Shown: positions 15,236 to 24,166 of the stretch, in pieces | Layout of the letters: each line of letters opens with the position of its first letter | Numbering within the stretch: position 1 is the stretch's first letter | NCBI RefSeq assembly: GCF_013128195.2 | Contig: NZ_CP053452.2 | Location: forward strand, 5,952,001-6,016,000 | DNA length: 64,000 nt | Origin: Frigoriglobus tundricola | Lineage (GTDB): Bacteria; Planctomycetota; Planctomycetia; Gemmatales; Gemmataceae | Reading direction: 5' to 3' | Made by a program: the position numbers and the translations under genes | The notes under the pieces: model-generated | What the model was told of the DNA's origin: nothing | Database searches by the model: none | The model's input: the letters and a program-made list of their open reading frames with translations, nothing else

Positions 15236-16303
15236 CTATACCCGCCGCGTGAGCTGAACCACCCGGCCTACGCGCCTCACGCCCACGCCGCCGGGAAAGT
15301 CGCAGGCGCTGGCGTTATGGGCCGCAATTTCGACCGCGCGGTCCCAGGCGTCGAAGGTCATGTTCGCCACCGGCCAGTCCTCGCGGTCCCACAGCACGCG
15401 GAGCGTGGCGCGCACCACGGCCCGCGGGGCGGCCGTCAGCGTGCCGGCGTCGAGGACGATCGTCGCGCCGGCGCGCGGGCGCTCGGCGTTCGTGAGTAGT
15501 TCGGTCGCGGCGGTGGTAATGACCTCGTGTGCCTCGGCCGCGTGTTCCGCGAGGTGCGCGAGTGCGGAGACCACGTCCGGGTTGAACGTCTTCAGCAGCG
15601 GCAGCAGTTCGTGGCGGATGCGGTTGCGCGTGAAGCGCGTGTCCGCGTTGGAGGCGTCCTCGCGGTGCGGTTGGTTGAGTGCCGCAAGGTGCGCGAGGAC
15701 GTCGGCGCGCGTGACCGCGAGGAGGGGGCGCACGATCCCTCGGCGAGCGGGGGGCATAAGCCCCCCGAGTGAACCCGAACCTTCATCGGAACTCGGGGGG
15801 GAAGGTGGTGCGTTATCTGGACTCGGTTTATGGGAACTCGGGGGGCTCACGCCCCCCGCTCGCCAGGAGGCGATCCCCCGCAACCCCTGCAATCCCGTCC
15901 CGCGGATCAGCCGGTGCAGCACCGTTTCCGCCTGATCGTCGGCGGTGTGCGCCGTCGCGATCCACGCCGCGCCGGCTTCCGCCGCGACCTCGGCGAAGAA
16001 CGCGTACCGCACGCGGCGCGCGGTCGATTCGAGGTTGTCTCCGGCCGCGAGTGCGGCTACGTCCACCGACTTCACGCGGCACGCCACGCCGAGCGCCGCG
16101 CAGAGGGCGCGCACGAACGCCTCGTCCGCGTCGGAGTCGGCCCCGCGGAGCCGGTGGTTGACGTGCGCCACGAACAGGGGGCTGCCGCACGCATGAAGCG
16201 CGCGGAGGAGCGCGACGCTGTCCGCGCCGCCGGACACCGCCACGACCCCCGGCCCCGGCCGGGCCGCGGCGAACCGCCGCACCTCCCGCAATACCCGCGT
16301 CAC
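15236..16303 (-). CDS. tilS: tRNA(Ile)-lysidine synthase TilS with repeat-derived insertion
   Basis: The PP-loop SGGADSVALL (24-33) opens this 355-residue N-type ATP pyrophosphatase. VAHVNHRLRGADSDADEAFV, the LESTARRVRY stretch and TAHTADDQAETVLHRLIRGTGL follow, and all are TilS hallmarks. TilS converts C34 to lysidine in the AUA-reading tRNA-Ile. Family members continue directly from LRGI to a short IVRPLL strand. Here about 40 residues (149-188, beginning AGGVSPPSS and ending GGLMPPARR) are inserted, and they are the in-frame translation of an inverted repeat at 15742-15864. The C-terminal part is shorter than in E. coli TilS. The insertion lies in a surface connection, so activity is probably kept. 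Confidence 0.9.
   Translation of the reverse strand: MTRVLREVRRFAAARPGPGVVAVSGGADSVALLRALHACGSPLFVAHVNHRLRGADSDADEAFVRALCAALGVACRVKSVDVAALAAGDNLESTARRVRYAFFAEVAAEAGAAWIATAHTADDQAETVLHRLIRGTGLQGLRGIASWRAGGVSPPSSHKPSPDNAPPSPPSSDEGSGSLGGLMPPARRGIVRPLLAVTRADVLAHLAALNQPHREDASNADTRFTRNRIRHELLPLLKTFNPDVVSALAHLAEHAAEAHEVITTAATELLTNAERPRAGATIVLDAGTLTAAPRAVVRATLRVLWDREDWPVANMTFDAWDRAVEIAAHNASACDFPGGVGVRRVGRVVQLTRRV
15742..15864. repeat. Inverted repeat inserted in frame in tilS
   Basis: Arms 15742-15770 and 15836-15864 are complementary in 27 of 29 positions (GGCGAGCGGGGGGC at the outer end). Each arm also holds a short internal palindrome of GGGGGC and GCCCCC. The 65-base interior carries a third ACTCGGGGGG segment. 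The length is compatible with the tilS frame and no stop is introduced. Confidence 0.85.
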
Positions 16304-16404
16304 GCCCCGTCTCCGTCAGGTTCGGTAGAATAGTGGTGTTTATCCTGGCGCGCGGAGCGGGTCCGAGAAAGTCCGCTTGCGTTGCGAATCGTCGGAGGCT
16401 ATGC

Positions 16405-16947
16405 GTGCAACCCGAACAGCCAGAGACACCACACACAGAGAACGACCTGCCGGTTGCCGAACCGGTTCGCCCCGTCCGGTCGCGGCGCGGGGCCGACCGG
16501 GTGCGCGAGGCGGTCGGGACGCGGCGCGTGGTCCGGGCGGTGCTGGTCGCGGTGGCGGTCACGCTGACCGCCGTGTTCGTCGCGGCGTTCCGCATCAACC
16601 CTTACGACGCGGACGGCACCCCGAGGACGATGTCCACGCACACGCAACTCGGGCTGGCGCCGTGCAACTTCGTGTTGCTCACCGGCAAACCGTGCCCGTC
16701 GTGCGGGATGACGACGAGCTTCGCGCTACTGGTCCGCGGGGACGTGGTGGCGTCGGCCCGGGCGAACTGGGTGGGGAGCGTGATCTGTGTCTTATGGGCA
16801 CTGGGGCTGGTGTGGTCGGCGGCGAGCGGCGTGTGGGGCAAGCCGCTGTTCGTGCCGCGGGGACGGGGGGAGCTGCTGTTCACCGTGATAACTGGCGTGG
16901 TACTCACGCTGATGCTCGCGCGGTGGGCGGCCGTTTTGTTGCAATGA
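16405..16947 (+). CDS. DUF2752 membrane protein
   Basis: The GTG at 16405 has GGAGG six bases upstream and gives 180 residues; an earlier GTG at 16333 would add 24 unlikely residues. The protein has an N-terminal cytoplasmic stretch, a membrane helix near residues 37-58, and then the DUF2752 motif APCNFVLLTGKPCPSCGMTT, in which the CPSCG pair is the family mark. Two more hydrophobic segments follow (VGSVICVLWALGLVWSAASG and LFTVITGVVLTLML). The function of DUF2752 is not known; the CPxCG pair could bind metal or be redox active. It is divergent from tilS. Confidence 0.8.
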   Translation: MQPEQPETPHTENDLPVAEPVRPVRSRRGADRVREAVGTRRVVRAVLVAVAVTLTAVFVAAFRINPYDADGTPRTMSTHTQLGLAPCNFVLLTGKPCPSCGMTTSFALLVRGDVVASARANWVGSVICVLWALGLVWSAASGVWGKPLFVPRGRGELLFTVITGVVLTLMLARWAAVLLQ

Positions 16948-17056
16948 CGACCGACGAGCGATGAATGGTGACGTTCGAAATGAGAGCTGCGCCAGCGGAT
17001 GGCCGGTCTGTATTCATCGTTCAACATTTATCGTTTTCAACCTGGGGGGTTCACGG

Positions 17057-17770
17057 ATGAGCCGAATTGTTGCCGGGAAGTGGGCCCGCCGGGCGGTCTG
17101 GGGGGCGTTGGTAGCCGTGCTGACGATCGGGTGCAGCCCGCTTAGCATGCTCGGCTTCATCTTCGCACGCCCCGAGACGGTGCCCGCTCCCTACCCGCTC
17201 ACGCTGGACAAGGAGGCGATGAAGAAGAAAGACGAGGTGGTCGTCCTTCTTCTGACGCAACTGGCGCCGGGTACGGGGCGCGAGTTCGCCACCGCGGACC
17301 GCGACCTCGCGAGCAAGCTGGCCCGGCAACTGCCCGAACTGGCCAAGGAGGCCAGCAAGGACAAGAAGCTGAAAATGCGGGTCATCAGTCCGACGCAGGT
17401 GGACAAGTTCAAGATGGCGAACCCGCAATGGAAGGCGATGTCCGCCGGGGACATCGGCCAGAAGCTCGGCGCCGACTTCGCGCTCGACATCTACCTGGAC
17501 AAGATGCGCCTGTACCAGCCGGGCAGCCTCAACCAGATTTACGAGGGGCGGGCCGAGGTCTCGGTCAGCATCTTCAAGATCGGGGCCGACGGGAGCGAAT
17601 TCAAGGACAAGTATCAGCTCCCGTTCGCCTATCCCCGCACCGGCATCCGCGACACGACGTCGACCCAGGAAACCGAGTTCCGAAAATTGTTCCTGGATAA
17701 CCTGACGGCCGAGATCATCCGTCAGCACGTCGATTCCGCGCCGAGCAGTGGTATCGCCGACGGCCAGTGA
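17057..17770 (+). CDS. Conserved-type hypothetical lipoprotein
   Basis: The start at ATG 17057 gives a signal with the lipobox LTIGC (cysteine near residue 27), so the protein is predicted to be lipid-anchored. The 237-residue product then reads as a compact alpha/beta domain: KKDEVVVLLLTQLAPGT, an RDLASKLARQLPELAK helix, MRVISPTQVDKF, a GQKLGADFALDIYLDKM segment and IYEGRAEVSVSIFKI. This resembles proteins that compute a lipoprotein-associated GNA1162- or TolB-like fold, but I cannot assign a family. Earlier in-frame starts lack a signal and were rejected. A terminator hairpin follows the stop. Confidence 0.7.
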   Translation: MSRIVAGKWARRAVWGALVAVLTIGCSPLSMLGFIFARPETVPAPYPLTLDKEAMKKKDEVVVLLLTQLAPGTGREFATADRDLASKLARQLPELAKEASKDKKLKMRVISPTQVDKFKMANPQWKAMSAGDIGQKLGADFALDIYLDKMRLYQPGSLNQIYEGRAEVSVSIFKIGADGSEFKDKYQLPFAYPRTGIRDTTSTQETEFRKLFLDNLTAEIIRQHVDSAPSSGIADGQ

Positions 17771-17791
17771 GACGGGGTGGCGAGAACCGAG

Positions 17792-17818
17792 CAGGAGCCC
17801 CGCTCTGCGGGGCTCCTG
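17792..17818 (+). terminator. Terminator after the lipoprotein gene
   Basis: A 12-bp perfect GC-rich stem (17792-17803 with 17807-17818) has a three-base loop and is followed by TCGTTAT. It starts 22 bases after the stop. A second GC-rich near-palindrome (CCCAGGGC/GCCCTGGG type, about 17890-17920) follows in the spacer before the next gene. Confidence 0.7.
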
Positions 17819-18026
17819 TCGTTATACTCTGCGCGGTGCGGACTGAGCCGTTTTGGTTTTCAGCCCGTGAGGCTGAGCGTCCTCGGCCCAGGGCAACGCC
17901 CGGGGCGTGCCCTGGGAGGCTCGGAACGCGTTCCGGTTGCGCACGGAATTGACAACTCGAATAGGTGCGGTGCCTCCGCTCTGGCGGTAGAATCCGGCGG
18001 TCGCCACTCTCACCGGAACCGCTGCC

Positions 18027-19187
18027 ATGACCGTCCGCAATGCGAGCGCCTTCGCACTGGTGCTGTTTGCTCTCACCCCGCCGGTCCGGGCCGCGGAGCC
18101 GCCCGCGGTGAAGCTCGTGTCGGCACCGGGCGAACCGCCGGTCGTCGAGATCGGCGGTCTCGACAGGGCGACGCTCACCACACTCCGGGACGCGAAACTC
18201 ACCGCGGAGGAGTGGTCGAAGGTGGCGCGGTTCGTGGTGGACGACGGCACCCCCGGTGTCGCGAAGAAACCGCCGGTCGCGGGCGACTGGTCTGTTGCGG
18301 CCAACGGGCTGAGGTTCGTCCCGCAGTTCCCGCTCGCGGCGGGCGTCACGTACCGCGCCTTCTGCGACCCGGGCGCGGTCCCGCGGACGAAGCTGAAAGG
18401 CGACGCGTTCACCTTAACAGTCTCCGTTCCGAAGCCGCCGCCCGGCCCGCGGGTGCGGGTGGTCAACGTCTTCCCGTCATCGAACCGGCTGCCGGAAAAC
18501 ACGCTCCGCATCTACATTCATTTTTCCGGCCTGGTCGCCCGCGGCGACGTGTACAAGCGCGTGAAGCTGGTCCGCGACGACGGAAAAGAAATCGCGCGCC
18601 CGTTCGTCGAGATCGATGAGGAGTTGTGGTCCCTCGACGGCCAGCGTTTGACGCTCCTGTTCGATCCGGGGCGCATCAAGCGAGGGCTGGGCCCGCGCCA
18701 GGAACACGGCCCGGTGCTCGAAGAAGGTCGCAGCTACACCCTCGCCATCGACCCGAATTGGCCGGACGCGGAGGAGCGCCCGCTCGTTGCGGATTTCAAG
18801 AAGACGTTCACGGTGACCGCTCCCGACGACGAGCCGGTGTGGCCGGACCGGTGGAAGCTGATCGCGCCGCGGGCCGGATCGGACGCGCCGCTCCTGGTCC
18901 GGTTGGCGAAGCCCCTGGATCACGCACTGTTGGGCCGAATGCTGTGGGTGGCGGACGCCGCCGGCCGGCGCGTGGACGGCACCCTTACCGTCGGCGGCGG
19001 TGAGCGGGTGGTGTCGTTCGCGCCGACGAAGCCGTGGGCGAAGGGCGAGTACAAGCTCGTCATCGGCGCGACCCTGGAGGACGTGTGCGGGAACCGCGTC
19101 GGGGAGCCGTTCGAGGTGGACGTGTTCAAGCCGATCCCGCTGAAACCGGAAGTGAAACTCACCGAGCGGTCGTTTGTGGTGAAGTAG
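18027..19187 (+). CDS. Secreted hypothetical protein with Ig-like (Big_5/SbsA-like) strands
   Basis: This is a 386-residue protein with a signal peptide (ends near VRAAEP at 23-28). No enzyme motif is seen. The middle and end show beta-rich stretches in the pattern of bacterial Ig-like domains that compare peak values: NVFPSSNRLPENTLRIYIHF with WSLDGQRLTLLFDPGRIKRG, and a second LLVRLAKPLDHALLGRMLWV with VVSFAPTKPWAKGEYKLVIG then LEDVCGNRVGEPFEVDV. These repeat the fold known from SbsA-type Ig-like domains. The protein is probably periplasmic or surface-exposed. A tandem repeat region follows. Confidence 0.6.
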   Translation: MTVRNASAFALVLFALTPPVRAAEPPAVKLVSAPGEPPVVEIGGLDRATLTTLRDAKLTAEEWSKVARFVVDDGTPGVAKKPPVAGDWSVAANGLRFVPQFPLAAGVTYRAFCDPGAVPRTKLKGDAFTLTVSVPKPPPGPRVRVVNVFPSSNRLPENTLRIYIHFSGLVARGDVYKRVKLVRDDGKEIARPFVEIDEELWSLDGQRLTLLFDPGRIKRGLGPRQEHGPVLEEGRSYTLAIDPNWPDAEERPLVADFKKTFTVTAPDDEPVWPDRWKLIAPRAGSDAPLLVRLAKPLDHALLGRMLWVADAAGRRVDGTLTVGGGERVVSFAPTKPWAKGEYKLVIGATLEDVCGNRVGEPFEVDVFKPIPLKPEVKLTERSFVVK

Positions 19188-19218
19188 TTGCGTCTGGCGA
19201 GTGGGCGACTCGCTCCGC

Positions 19219-19351
19219 GAGTCGCGCCCTGGCATGTGGGGTCGGTCGCGGGCGTCACTCGCGGAGCGAGTGACCTACTTTCTGAGAGCCGGGGAGTCGC
19301 ACCCTGGCATTGGGGGGCGGTCACGGGCGCCACTCGCGGAGCGGGTGACCG
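19219..19351. repeat. Two tandem copies of a 75-base unit with internal palindromes
   Basis: The unit beginning GAGTCGCGCCCTGGCAT (19219) recurs as GAGTCGCACCCTGGCAT (19294), with matching CACTCGCGGAGCGAGTGACC and CACTCGCGGAGCGGGTGACC parts. CACTCGC and GCGAGTG pair locally. The whole 19188-19496 spacer holds no gene; the next gene's leader begins after about 19430. Confidence 0.75.
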
Positions 19352-19496
19352 AATTTCGGGCCGAACGGCGCAACCCGTTGAGCCCGTCGCTACTGCGCTT
19401 CCAGAGGTCCGGGCGAGCGGGTACAACTTATCTTCATAATCACTTCGAGTGGGGCTTCCCCTCAACACCCCCTCGTGACCGAAGGGACGACCCCCG

Positions 19497-20435
19497 ATGA
19501 CGGCCCGGTTCACTGTGCTCGCCAGCGGCAGCGGCGGGAACGTCAGCTTGCTCGAACAGGACGGGTTCGGTCTACTCATCGACTGCGGCCTGCACCCGCG
19601 GTTCCTCACTGCCCGTCTCCAGTCCATCGGGGCGACGTGGGAGCGCGTGTCGGCCGTGGTCCTCACGCACACCCACACCGACCACTGGAAGGACGGCACA
19701 CTCGCCGACCTGCGGAGCCGCCGCATTCCGCTGTACGCGCACCCCCAGCACTTCGCGCACCTGGAGCGCGTCGCGGCGTCCTTTCCCACGCTCCGCGCCG
19801 CCGGCCTCACGCGCGAGTACACCGACGGGGCCGTTATCGAACTCACCCCCCGTCTCACGTGCCGGCCGCTCCGGGTGTCGCACGACTCGGTGCCCACGTT
19901 CGCGTTCCGCATCGACGGTCGCGACGGCGAGCCGCACCCCGCCTGGGCGCTCGGGTACGCCGCCGACCTCGGCTGCGGCTCCCCCGAACTGATCGATCTG
20001 TTCGCCGGGGTGGACGTGCTGGCGCTGGAGTACAACCATGACGAGCTGATGGAGCGGGCCAGTCCGCGGCCCAAGTTCCTGGTCGATCGCGTCCTCGGCG
20101 ACCAGGGGCACCTGTCGAACAAACAGGCCGCGGAACTGACCGCCGCGATCGCCGGGCGCTCGGGTGAGGGCTTTCCCGGTCACCTCGTTCAACTGCACCT
20201 GAGCCGCGACTGCAACCGGCCCGAACTGGCGGCGGTCGCGGGGCGCGAGGCGCTCGTCGCGCTGAACCCGGCCACCGAGGTCGTCACCGCCCGGCAGGAC
20301 GTCGCGGCGAAGACGATCAACCTGGTGCGGCGGCCGAACTCGGAAACACGGGCCGCCGCCCGCGTCGCCCGGCCGGCGCCGAAACGGCGCACCGTCCAGC
20401 CGTCGCTCCCCGGCTTCGATGGCTCCGACTGGTAG
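19497..20435 (+). CDS. MBL-fold metallo-hydrolase, WalJ/YycJ-like
   Basis: This 312-residue protein has the metallo-beta-lactamase ligand series of the YycJ/PhnP-like group: LASGSGGN at residues 8-15, THTHTDH at about 57-63, HDSVPTFAFR, the GYAADLG aspartate, EYNHDEL, and a GHLSN histidine. The C-terminal HLSRDCNRPE also fits. YycJ-type proteins are thought to be nucleases or phosphodiesterases linked to cell wall and DNA repair in Firmicutes; the substrate here is unknown. The C-terminus has an arginine- and proline-rich tail ending LPGFDGSDW. It has no signal peptide and is cytoplasmic. Confidence 0.85.
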   Translation: MTARFTVLASGSGGNVSLLEQDGFGLLIDCGLHPRFLTARLQSIGATWERVSAVVLTHTHTDHWKDGTLADLRSRRIPLYAHPQHFAHLERVAASFPTLRAAGLTREYTDGAVIELTPRLTCRPLRVSHDSVPTFAFRIDGRDGEPHPAWALGYAADLGCGSPELIDLFAGVDVLALEYNHDELMERASPRPKFLVDRVLGDQGHLSNKQAAELTAAIAGRSGEGFPGHLVQLHLSRDCNRPELAAVAGREALVALNPATEVVTARQDVAAKTINLVRRPNSETRAAARVARPAPKRRTVQPSLPGFDGSDW

Positions 20436-20561
20436 CTTCTGCCGGTTGTGCCGACGGCACGCGAAATACTCACTTCGCGGTTCGTACCCGACCTACACAT
20501 TGCTCCTTCGATCCGCCGATAAAGAGATGTCGAGGCAAATTAGCCGCACGGAGGCGGAATT

Positions 20562-21326
20562 ATGAAGCGGTGGTATCTGGTCGCGGTCGCGGGGTTGTGG
20601 TCGTTCGCGCCGCTCTCGGGCCAGGAGGGCACACTCGCCCCGACCGCGCCGATGGTGCCCGCGCCGGTGCTCCAGGGTGGTTCCCCCGGTAGCCCGAACG
20701 GGACCGGCGCTTGGAGCACGGGGAGCGGCGGGACGCGGACGTTCTCGCTGACCAAATGGGCACCGTTCCGCAGTCCGGCGACCGCCAGTACGACGGAACC
20801 GATGGCCACGTCGGCCGCGACCTACGGTCAACCGCTCCCGGCCAGTGCGATCGTGTCCGGCGGCGCCTGTGGGGCGGGCGGTTGCAGCCCGATCGATGGC
20901 CACCGGAGCCACGAGCGGATGACCTGGTCGCACCTGAAAGCGTGGATGTGCTACCACCCGTCGAACACCGAGATGCCGCGGTGCCGCCCGACGCCTTACA
21001 CCACGTCGCCTGTGGGCATGTACGCGTGTTCGTCGGTTGGTGGCGGGTGCGGCACCGGATGCGCGTCCGGATGCGCCGCTGGCCCTCTGGTGATTCACGG
21101 CGGACAACCGCAGGGGGCGCCGATGCCACCGCCGGCACAGCCGGGCGCGGGTGCCGTCGGGTCGATGCCGCCCCGCGGGGTACAAGGCGGGGCCGCGCCG
21201 ACGACTTGGCAGACCCGGACGACGCCCGCGCCGACGACTCCCGGTATCGCCGGTTACCGTTACGCCACGATCCCCACGACCGGCGCGGTTGTGCCGACCG
21301 GGCTTCAGACGCCCGCATCGAAATAA
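20562..21326 (+). CDS. Secreted cysteine-containing hypothetical protein
   Basis: This 254-residue protein has a short signal peptide (MKRWYLVAVAGLWSFAPLSG). The middle has a compact cysteine-rich part: CGAGGCSPID, then a helix RMTWSHLKAWMCYHPSN, then RCRPTPYTTSPVGMYACSS, then a glycine/cysteine run with CGTGCASGC. The rest is low-complexity Gly, Ala, Pro and Thr. The WSHLKAWMCYHPS helix with RCRPTPY looks like a recurrent planctomycete secreted motif, but I do not know its role. It ends just before the 45-bp palindrome at 21346. Confidence 0.6.
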   Translation: MKRWYLVAVAGLWSFAPLSGQEGTLAPTAPMVPAPVLQGGSPGSPNGTGAWSTGSGGTRTFSLTKWAPFRSPATASTTEPMATSAATYGQPLPASAIVSGGACGAGGCSPIDGHRSHERMTWSHLKAWMCYHPSNTEMPRCRPTPYTTSPVGMYACSSVGGGCGTGCASGCAAGPLVIHGGQPQGAPMPPPAQPGAGAVGSMPPRGVQGGAAPTTWQTRTTPAPTTPGIAGYRYATIPTTGAVVPTGLQTPASK

Positions 21327-21345
21327 GGCGGACGGGCGAACAGAC

Positions 21346-21447
21346 GCAGCGTCCCAAGTCATAAGGTCGCAAGTCGTAAAGTCGAAAACCTGGGCTCACT
21401 CCGGTTTTCGACTTTACGACTTGCGACCTTATGACTTGGGACGCTGC
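21346..21447. repeat. Perfect 45-bp inverted repeat of the AAGTCGTAAAGTCG family
   Basis: Arms 21346-21390 and 21403-21447 are identical as reverse complements over all 45 bases with a 12-base loop. A further partial copy follows at 21450-21482 (ATGACTTGGGACTCG and ACGACTTGAGAC). The core is shared with 2704-2777. The gap 21327-21575 holds no gene. Confidence 0.9.
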
Positions 21448-21575
21448 GCCATGACTTGGGACTCGGCGCCACGACTTGAGACGTCATGGGTCCTTGCTCT
21501 CGCGTTCCGGAGGCTTCCGTCGCGTGTGCGGTTGTGTTCAAATGAGCGCGGGTTCGAACTGCGCGAGAGTCGCCA

Positions 21576-22946
21576 ATGAGTGCGTACCAGGTGGAGCGGG
21601 TCGCGGTGGTCCTCGTTGGGTGTCTGGTCCTCGTCGGATGCAGCGCGCCGCCGCCGGCTGTGGTTGTGGACGATCCGCCCGCCGTTGCGCCATTGAAGCC
21701 GCCAGCACCGTTGGTTGTGAGCGGGGCGAAAGACAAGGCTCCGGTTCCCGAGCCGACCGTGTCCGTCACACCCGCGGACAGGACCCGCATCGAAGCCGCT
21801 GAGAAAAGCGGAGCGAGCGCGTACGAATCGCAAAACGGCGGTTATGAGGTTCGCATCGAACGCGGTTCGGACGCGCGGGCCATTCTGGAGGGTTTGCGGG
21901 GAACGAAGTGCGTCGTCGGCCTGAGTCTCGAAGGCGGTACGGTTACCGACGACGCCCTCCAACACCTTGACGGGTGCGACTTTCTGGAACGCCTGACGCT
22001 GGTCCAGTGCCCGAACGTGACCGGGGCCGGCTTTTCGGTGCTGCCGCGGCTCACGCGGCTCAAAGTGCTTGCGATCTCCGAGTGCCCGGTGACGGATGCG
22101 GCGTGTGTCTGGATCGGCCGTGCCGGGAGTTTGGAAGAAGTGCGCCTCTCCGCGACAAAGGTGACTGACACCGGTCTCCGGGAACTCGGTGCGCTGGCCG
22201 CGCTGGAAGCGATCGGGCTCGAACGCTCCGTGGTCACGGGGACCGGATTCGCGACTCGGGGGTGGGTGAAACTGCGCGACGTAGACGCACCGAACTCCGC
22301 AGTGGATGACGCCGGTATGAAGGCGGTCGCGGACCTACCGGCCCTCGCGACCCTGCGCCTTGATGCCACGAAGATCACCGATGCCGGCCTCGACTGCTTG
22401 CGAAGGGCGACGAAGCTCACAGAACTGTCGCTGGCCCAGACGCGCATCACTGACACGGGGATGGTGTCGCTTGGGGGGTTGGAGCGCCTTCGTGTGCTGG
22501 ACGTATCGAACACGCTGATTCGGGGGGCGGGCTTCGCCCGGTTTCCGGTTCGAAACGGCTTGCAGAAGCTCACACTGAGCGGGAGCAAATTCGACGACTC
22601 GGGCGCGACGTACCTCGCACGGTTCACAAGCCTGACCGTTCTCTCGGCGGCCGACTGTCCGGTGACGGAGGTGGGGCTGGTTCACCTCAAAGAATTGAAG
22701 AAGCTGACGAGGGTGGAACTGGCCGGAACGAAGGCCGGTGACGCGACCGCGCGGCTTCTGGGCGCGCTACCCGAACTGGAGGTTGCGGCGTTCGATGGCA
22801 CGCCGCTCACGGACGCCGGGTTGAAGGCGCTGACCGCGGGGCCGCGGCTCCGGTTGGTGGAGGCGCGGGGTACCAAAGTGACGAAGCCAGGTGCGGCGGA
22901 GGCCGTGAGGTTCGGCCCACCCGGGCTCCGCGTGAGCGCGGAGTGA
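21576..22946 (+). CDS. Lipoprotein with leucine-rich-like repeats
   Basis: The 456 residues start with a lipobox signal (VLVGC near residue 21) and a proline-rich linker to about 75. From about residue 90 to 440 there are roughly 13 repeats of about 24 residues that follow the pattern of the TDAGL leucine-rich repeats found in many planctomycete proteins: LQHLDGCDFLERLTLVQCPNV, ELGALAALEAIGLERSVVTG, CLRRATKLTELSLAQTRITD, and ALTAGPRLRLVEARGTKVTK. Such repeats form a curved binding surface. No enzyme domain is seen. It is probably a surface or periplasmic binding protein. Confidence 0.8.
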   Translation: MSAYQVERVAVVLVGCLVLVGCSAPPPAVVVDDPPAVAPLKPPAPLVVSGAKDKAPVPEPTVSVTPADRTRIEAAEKSGASAYESQNGGYEVRIERGSDARAILEGLRGTKCVVGLSLEGGTVTDDALQHLDGCDFLERLTLVQCPNVTGAGFSVLPRLTRLKVLAISECPVTDAACVWIGRAGSLEEVRLSATKVTDTGLRELGALAALEAIGLERSVVTGTGFATRGWVKLRDVDAPNSAVDDAGMKAVADLPALATLRLDATKITDAGLDCLRRATKLTELSLAQTRITDTGMVSLGGLERLRVLDVSNTLIRGAGFARFPVRNGLQKLTLSGSKFDDSGATYLARFTSLTVLSAADCPVTEVGLVHLKELKKLTRVELAGTKAGDATARLLGALPELEVAAFDGTPLTDAGLKALTAGPRLRLVEARGTKVTKPGAAEAVRFGPPGLRVSAE

Positions 22947-23046
22947 GCGCTCGACTCCGTGAAACTTATGTGAGATTGTATCGTGCGGCGTCGGGTGACA
23001 GGGCTGGCCCGACCGTGATGGACCGACTCGGACGAACGTGCCGAGG

Positions 23047-23874
23047 TTACAGGTGTTGCTTGAAGAACGCCCAGATCATTTCCGTCGCGTTCACGGCGTC
23101 TGACGGTGGTCCGGCCATTCGCGGGTTCAGTTGTGCCCGCCCACCGGGCCAGTGGTGCCCCAACCCTTCGACCGTCACGGCGTCGAACAGGACCGGACCG
23201 GGGTAGCGGTCCACCCTAACTGTCCCTTCACGTTGGACAATAGGAACCGGTGAGCAGCCGAGGGCGGTCGCCCATCGTTCGAGTGTATCGGTCACCGGCG
23301 GCCGGCGAACGAGTCGGTTGGTCCACGGGAGCTGAACTTCGCCGCCGCGGAATGGGAGCAAAAGATCGCCGGTGCCCACCGTATAGAGGGTGGGCACCGG
23401 TCGGGCCGGCTTCGGCTCGTGTACCCAGCAGTAGCCCGCGACCGGTGCGATCGCCGACACGCGGTCCGCTCGTTCGGCCGCAAACCGAAACGCCATGCCG
23501 GCACCGTTCGAAAAGCCGGTCACGAACACCCGGTGCGGATCGGCCCCGCGACCGGCCGCGCCCGCGATCACCGCAGACAGAAACGAGATGTCGTCCGGCA
23601 GTGGGCTGTCGGAATGGGACGGCGAGCCATCGTTCCACCGCGGCGGGTTCGTGAGAAAGGACGGCGGCGCGGTCCGGTCTGGCGGAGTGGCTTCGGGGAT
23701 GGCGAGCGCAAAGCCTTCCTGAGACGCGAGTTTCGACCAACCGGTTTCACGGTCCAGCCACGCGGCCGTTCCACCCGTACCGGTCAAAACGACGACGAGC
23801 GGGGCACCCGGCGGCGCCGGGAAATACAGCCACGCGCGCGGAAAACCGTCGATTTCTGACAGAATGCGTTCCAC
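23047..23874 (-). CDS. Alpha/beta hydrolase, polyhydroxyalkanoate depolymerase (LpqC)-like
   Basis: This is a 275-residue protein. PLVVVLTGTGGTAAW carries the oxyanion region, and VFVTGFSNGAGMAFRFAAER has the nucleophile elbow G-F-S-N-G. AIAPVAGYCW and a VPTLYTVGTGDLLLPFRGG acid region follow, and GLGHHWPGG supplies the histidine. This is the LpqC/PHB depolymerase (feruloyl esterase-like) layout, but without the secretion signal usual in that family. A cytoplasmic esterase is therefore likely. It is convergent with the leucine-rich gene at 21576. Confidence 0.8.
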   Translation of the reverse strand: MERILSEIDGFPRAWLYFPAPPGAPLVVVLTGTGGTAAWLDRETGWSKLASQEGFALAIPEATPPDRTAPPSFLTNPPRWNDGSPSHSDSPLPDDISFLSAVIAGAAGRGADPHRVFVTGFSNGAGMAFRFAAERADRVSAIAPVAGYCWVHEPKPARPVPTLYTVGTGDLLLPFRGGEVQLPWTNRLVRRPPVTDTLERWATALGCSPVPIVQREGTVRVDRYPGPVLFDAVTVEGLGHHWPGGRAQLNPRMAGPPSDAVNATEMIWAFFKQHL

Positions 23875-24166
23875 TTTGACGTTTTACTCTTCACGGGCGG
23901 TTCGGGGGATGCGTTCCGTTTTTTCGCAAACTGGCACACGGATTCCGGCGTTGAGTAGGAACCGTCTTCCCGTCATGGAATCGCAAGTGCCGACACAGAA
24001 CGAGTTGATCGGTTGAACTGCCGTAGAACCGGGCAAGGGGGTGAAAGTTTAGCGGCCGATTCTGCGCCCCGGCCTGGATGGTCGGGTATAATACTGAGAG
24101 ATTGAAGGGATTTCGCGCCAACCCCGAACCATTGGTTCGGTCGCCGCGTCGAAATCGGGGAGCGAG

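Noticed and set aside
17949-17993. TTGACA with TAGAAT ahead of the gene at 18027
   Set aside because: The two hexamers are 33 bases apart, too far to work as one promoter.
19201-19360. Possible CRISPR-like array
   Set aside because: There are only two units, the spacing contains repeat and no unique spacer, and no cas gene is near.
24087-24092. Perfect TATAAT upstream of the sigma factor
   Set aside because: No acceptable -35 hexamer is found at 16-19 bases; the pair at 24167 and 24190 is the better candidate.
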